In this document: piece after piece, positions 61,639-64,000 of the stretch
How positions within the stretch are numbered: position 1 is the stretch's first letter
How the letters are laid out: the number at the start of each line of letters is the position of its first letter
NCBI GenBank assembly: GCA_905171695.1
Contig: LR991653.1
Coordinates: 1,846,150-1,910,149 of the forward strand
Direction of reading: 5' to 3'
Length of the DNA stretch: 64,000 bases
Origin: Candidatus Methanoperedentaceae archaeon GB37
Lineage (GTDB): Archaea > Halobacteriota > Methanosarcinia > Methanosarcinales > EX4572-44
The notes under the pieces: model-generated
Seen by the model: only the letters and a program-made list of their open reading frames with translations
Databases searched by the model: none
Told to the model about the DNA's origin: nothing
Translations under genes and position numbers: made by a program

Positions 61639-62574
61639 ATGATCCGAACACGTATTCGTGACTTCATCGTCACAGACGAGGATTGGATCTTTGCAGTGGC
61701 AGACTACACTCACCCCAGTGGTGTGCGCTCGATACTACGGTACGTGCCAGACGCCGATGGCGAACGCGTGAGAGATGGGATGAGATATCGGAAACTGGAT
61801 TTTGACGATTCCTACAGGTTCATGAGAAGAGAGAGGCCCGAGTGGCTCGAGGACGTTCACATCGTGCCATTCGATAAGGTGCGGGACGTCCTGAACCCGG
61901 TCGAGCGAGTAACTGAACTCACAGAGAGAGACCCGCGGGTGGCTGAGATCGTGGAGGTACTCAAGAGTGGGGGCATATCCCTCGATAAGATGGGCATCAC
62001 AGGTTCACATCTCCCAGGACTGAATAATGAATCTTCTGACATCGATTTCATCGTCTATGGAAGATCATGGTTCAGGGCAAGGGAGATAATAGCAATGGCA
62101 AAGAAAGCTGGTGGGGTGATCCATGAGCTAAGCGATGAGATGTGGCATCGCATATACAGTAAACGAGCACCAGCGATCCCATTTGAAGAGTTCCTCTCAC
62201 ACGAGATCAGAAAAGGCAACCGTGGAATGGTCAGAGAGACATACTTTGACCTCCTCTACACCCGAGACTGGGACGAGATAACACCAATAGAGCGTGGGAT
62301 TGACCTCGGACGAAGAGAGATAGAGGCGGTCGTCACAAACGCAGATTACGCCTTCGATTCTCCAGCAATATACGAGGTAGAAGACGACGAGATCAAGTAC
62401 GTACTCTCCTACACCCATACCTACGCTGGCCAGGCACTCCCTGGTGAACGGATAGAAGCAAGGGGGATGCTGGAAGAGCTGAACGGCATAAGGCGTCTCG
62501 TCGTCGGGACGAGCCGTGAACCAAAGGATGAATGGATACGCTCACTCACACTGCTCGAAGAGGAGAAGAGGTGA
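61639..62574 (+). CDS. Predicted nucleotidyltransferase (COG1665-like)
   Basis: A 311-aa archaeal protein with a polymerase-beta-type nucleotidyltransferase motif: GITGSHLPGLNNESSDIDFI (about residues 118-137), the G-S followed by D-x-D pattern. N-terminal DYTHPSGVRSILRYVPD and a C-terminal domain with HTYAGQALPGERIEARG surround it. Substrate unknown. It starts 23 bases after the dehydrogenase stop and may be co-transcribed. Confidence 0.75.
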   Translation: MIRTRIRDFIVTDEDWIFAVADYTHPSGVRSILRYVPDADGERVRDGMRYRKLDFDDSYRFMRRERPEWLEDVHIVPFDKVRDVLNPVERVTELTERDPRVAEIVEVLKSGGISLDKMGITGSHLPGLNNESSDIDFIVYGRSWFRAREIIAMAKKAGGVIHELSDEMWHRIYSKRAPAIPFEEFLSHEIRKGNRGMVRETYFDLLYTRDWDEITPIERGIDLGRREIEAVVTNADYAFDSPAIYEVEDDEIKYVLSYTHTYAGQALPGERIEARGMLEELNGIRRLVVGTSREPKDEWIRSLTLLEEEKR

Positions 62575-62615
62575 GAACGAGACTGAATAATTTCGAAGGG
62601 TATATGTATGCAGTG

Positions 62616-62638
62616 TTTTATAAGGAAAAGAGGAGGAA
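62616..62638 (+). promoter_or_regulatory. TATA-like box and ribosome site of ftr
   Basis: TTTTATAAG at 62616-62624 is a TATA-like box, and AGGAGGAAT at 62630-62638 is a near-perfect ribosome site six bases before the ATG. Another AT-rich candidate (GGTATATGTATG, 62599-62610) lies just upstream; with it the ribosome site would fall in the leader, as expected for strong expression. Confidence 0.5.
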
Positions 62639-62644
62639 TTTCTT

Positions 62645-63538
62645 ATGGAACTTAATGGAGTAGAGATTGACGATACCTTTGCAGAGGCTTTCGGAATAAA
62701 GGTGGCTCGAGTCCTGATAACCGGAGCCACCAAGCGATGGGCACTCGTTGCCGCGACAGAAGCCACAGGCTTTGGCACGTCTGTAATCATGTGCCCTGCA
62801 GAGGCAGGAATCGAGAAGATTGTTGATGGCAGCCAGACCCCTGATGGGAGACCCGGTGTTTACATCCAGATCTGCGGCTTCGGATTCAAGGCACTGGAAG
62901 AACAACTGCTCTCGCGAATCGGGCAGTGTGTGCTCACCGCACCGACCGCAGCCGTCTTCAACGGACTACCAGATGCCGAGAAGCAGTTTGACACAGGATT
63001 CAAACTCAAATTCTTCGCAGACGGATACGAATCCGAGATCGAGATCGATGGGCGGAAAGCGTACAAGATCCCAATGATGCAGGGCGACTTTATAACAGAG
63101 CATGGAATCGGTGCTGTGAACGGCGTTGCAGGCGGCAACTTCTTCATACTCGGCGAGAACCAGATGGCAGCACTCACAGCAGCAGAGGCAGCGGTCGACG
63201 CCATCATGTCATGTGAAGGATCGATCACACCATTCCCAGGCGGCATCGTGGCAAGCGGCTCAAAACCAGGCGCTGACAAGTATAAATTCATGAAAGCAAC
63301 CACGAACCAGCGCTTCGCACCATCCCTAAAGGATAGAGTTCCGGACACCTCCCTCCCAGAGGACGTGAACGGAGTATACGAACTCGTAATAAACGGGATA
63401 AACGAAGAAGCCATAAAGGTTGCGATGAAGGCTGGGATCGAAGCAGCAGTCAAAGTACCAGGAATCAAAAAGATCACGGCCGGGAACTACGGTGGAAGCC
63501 TCGGGCAGTACAAAATCAACCTACACGACCTATTCTAA
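62645..63538 (+). CDS. ftr: Formylmethanofuran:tetrahydromethanopterin formyltransferase
   Basis: Moves the formyl group between methanofuran and tetrahydromethanopterin, the second step of CO2 reduction to methane or, in reverse, a late step of methyl oxidation. The 297 aa start MELNGVEIDDTFAEAFGIKV and contain RVLITGATKRWALVAATEAT, GVYIQICGFGFKALEEQLL and RIGQCVLTAPTAAVFNG. GNYGGSLGQYKINLHDLF ends it. Full length and intact, with a strong ribosome site. It is the clearest sign of C1 metabolism in this window. Confidence 0.98.
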   Translation: MELNGVEIDDTFAEAFGIKVARVLITGATKRWALVAATEATGFGTSVIMCPAEAGIEKIVDGSQTPDGRPGVYIQICGFGFKALEEQLLSRIGQCVLTAPTAAVFNGLPDAEKQFDTGFKLKFFADGYESEIEIDGRKAYKIPMMQGDFITEHGIGAVNGVAGGNFFILGENQMAALTAAEAAVDAIMSCEGSITPFPGGIVASGSKPGADKYKFMKATTNQRFAPSLKDRVPDTSLPEDVNGVYELVINGINEEAIKVAMKAGIEAAVKVPGIKKITAGNYGGSLGQYKINLHDLF

Positions 63539-63585
63539 AAAACAGATTCCACCATCTTTCATTTTTCATTTTATGGGTTTATATT

Positions 63586-64000
63586 TTATGGGTTTATGGG
63601 CGTACCCTCTGTATTTCGCAGTTTCACAAACTCTTTTATGAGATCTCTTGTTATGGGCCCTGGCTTGCCATCCGCGATGATTCGTCCATCAATCTTTGTT
63701 ATGGGCGCTATCTCCGCTGCCGTCCCTGTTACGAAGACCTCATCTGCTGTGTACAGGTCGAATAATCCCAGATCTCTCTCAAGCACGGGGTAATTCTTCT
63801 TTCTTGCCAGTTCGATCGTGACAGCACGCGTGATGCCCTTCAGGTTGTTGATCGTTGGCGGCGTGCTGATTATCCCATCTTTCACCGTGAATATGTTATC
63901 TCCCGAGCCCTCAGAGACGAAGCCATTGGTGTCAAGGAAGATCGCCTCGTCACCACCCTTCTCATTTGCCTCTATCTTGGCGAGGATGTTGTTCAGGTAA
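63586..64000 (-). CDS. ilvE: Branched-chain amino acid aminotransferase, 3' part
   Basis: A fold-IV PLP aminotransferase cut by the window end. Visible are [58 protein letters not shown] and [18 protein letters not shown], all IlvE-type, with stop at 63586. The N-terminal half with the PLP lysine lies beyond 64000. It completes the valine/isoleucine/leucine route begun by leuA and ilvBN. Short direct repeats (TTTTATGGGTTTA) lie just past its stop at about 63570-63597. Confidence 0.9.
   Translation of the reverse strand, partial: YLNNILAKIEANEKGGDEAIFLDTNGFVSEGSGDNIFTVKDGIISTPPTINNLKGITRAVTIELARKKNYPVLERDLGLFDLYTADEVFVTGTAAEIAPITKIDGRIIADGKPGPITRDLIKEFVKLRNTEGTPINP

Overview
The window comes from a methanogen-lineage euryarchaeon. 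It carries formylmethanofuran:H4MPT formyltransferase (ftr), a methanogenesis-marker-11 protein, an FrhB/F420-type iron-sulfur flavoprotein, archaeal ribosomal proteins (S24e, S27ae, L7Ae, S28e, L24e), SRP54, chromatin protein MC1 and a presenilin-like protease. Starts are preceded by GGTGA/AGGAGG-type ribosome sites or by TATA-like boxes at leaderless distance. MC1, a CxxxY-type CcmE, dockerin proteins and a tungsten aldehyde oxidoreductase together suggest a Methanosarcina/ANME-1/Syntrophoarchaeum-like relative. That placement is inference; no rRNA gene is present.

Layout. 1-5.3 kb is an accessory zone: a decayed DDE insertion sequence with inverted ends, small membrane ORFs, glyS, a deleted IS copy and an IS5-like remnant. 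5.4-10.8 kb holds preQ0 and branched-chain amino acid genes (queE, leuA-type, ilvB, ilvN, then purC); queE and leuA carry four apparent one-base insertions. 10.8-20.1 kb is housekeeping: rps27ae/rps24e, nnr, a presenilin-like protease and pantoate kinase, ccmE, srp54, moaB, a UPF0182 membrane giant and cooT. 20.2-25.1 kb has a GY-rich PGF-type surface protein, a solitary PD-(D/E)XK nuclease and the rpl7ae-rps28e-rpl24e-ndk cluster. 25.2-25.9 kb is a second copy of the glyS-linked IS.

25.9-37.4 kb is a tungsten module: ferredoxin, aldehyde:ferredoxin oxidoreductase and FrhB-like protein face a tungstate/molybdate ABC transporter. The transporter operon is split. Between wtpA and wtpB lie three tightly packed, AT-richer genes in the same direction: a NurA nuclease, a HerA ATPase and a tRNA-guanine-transglycosylase-like protein fused to a DUF6884-like domain. 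This looks like a 7-deazaguanine DNA-modification/defence cassette and is the strongest candidate here for an undescribed system.

37.5-50.2 kb holds a large GH94-like protein, a kinase-fold protein, four tRNAs, aconitase, secreted and membrane hypotheticals, MC1, adenine deaminase and marker protein 11. 50.3-56.9 kb is a surface-enzyme island with a decayed segmental duplication, an acylphosphatase-coiled-coil protein, two large dockerin-bearing secreted proteins and a cohesin-like gene remnant. 56.9-64 kb returns to housekeeping: amrS, pyrG, guaA subunit B, an isocitrate/isopropylmalate dehydrogenase, a nucleotidyltransferase, ftr and the 3' part of ilvE.
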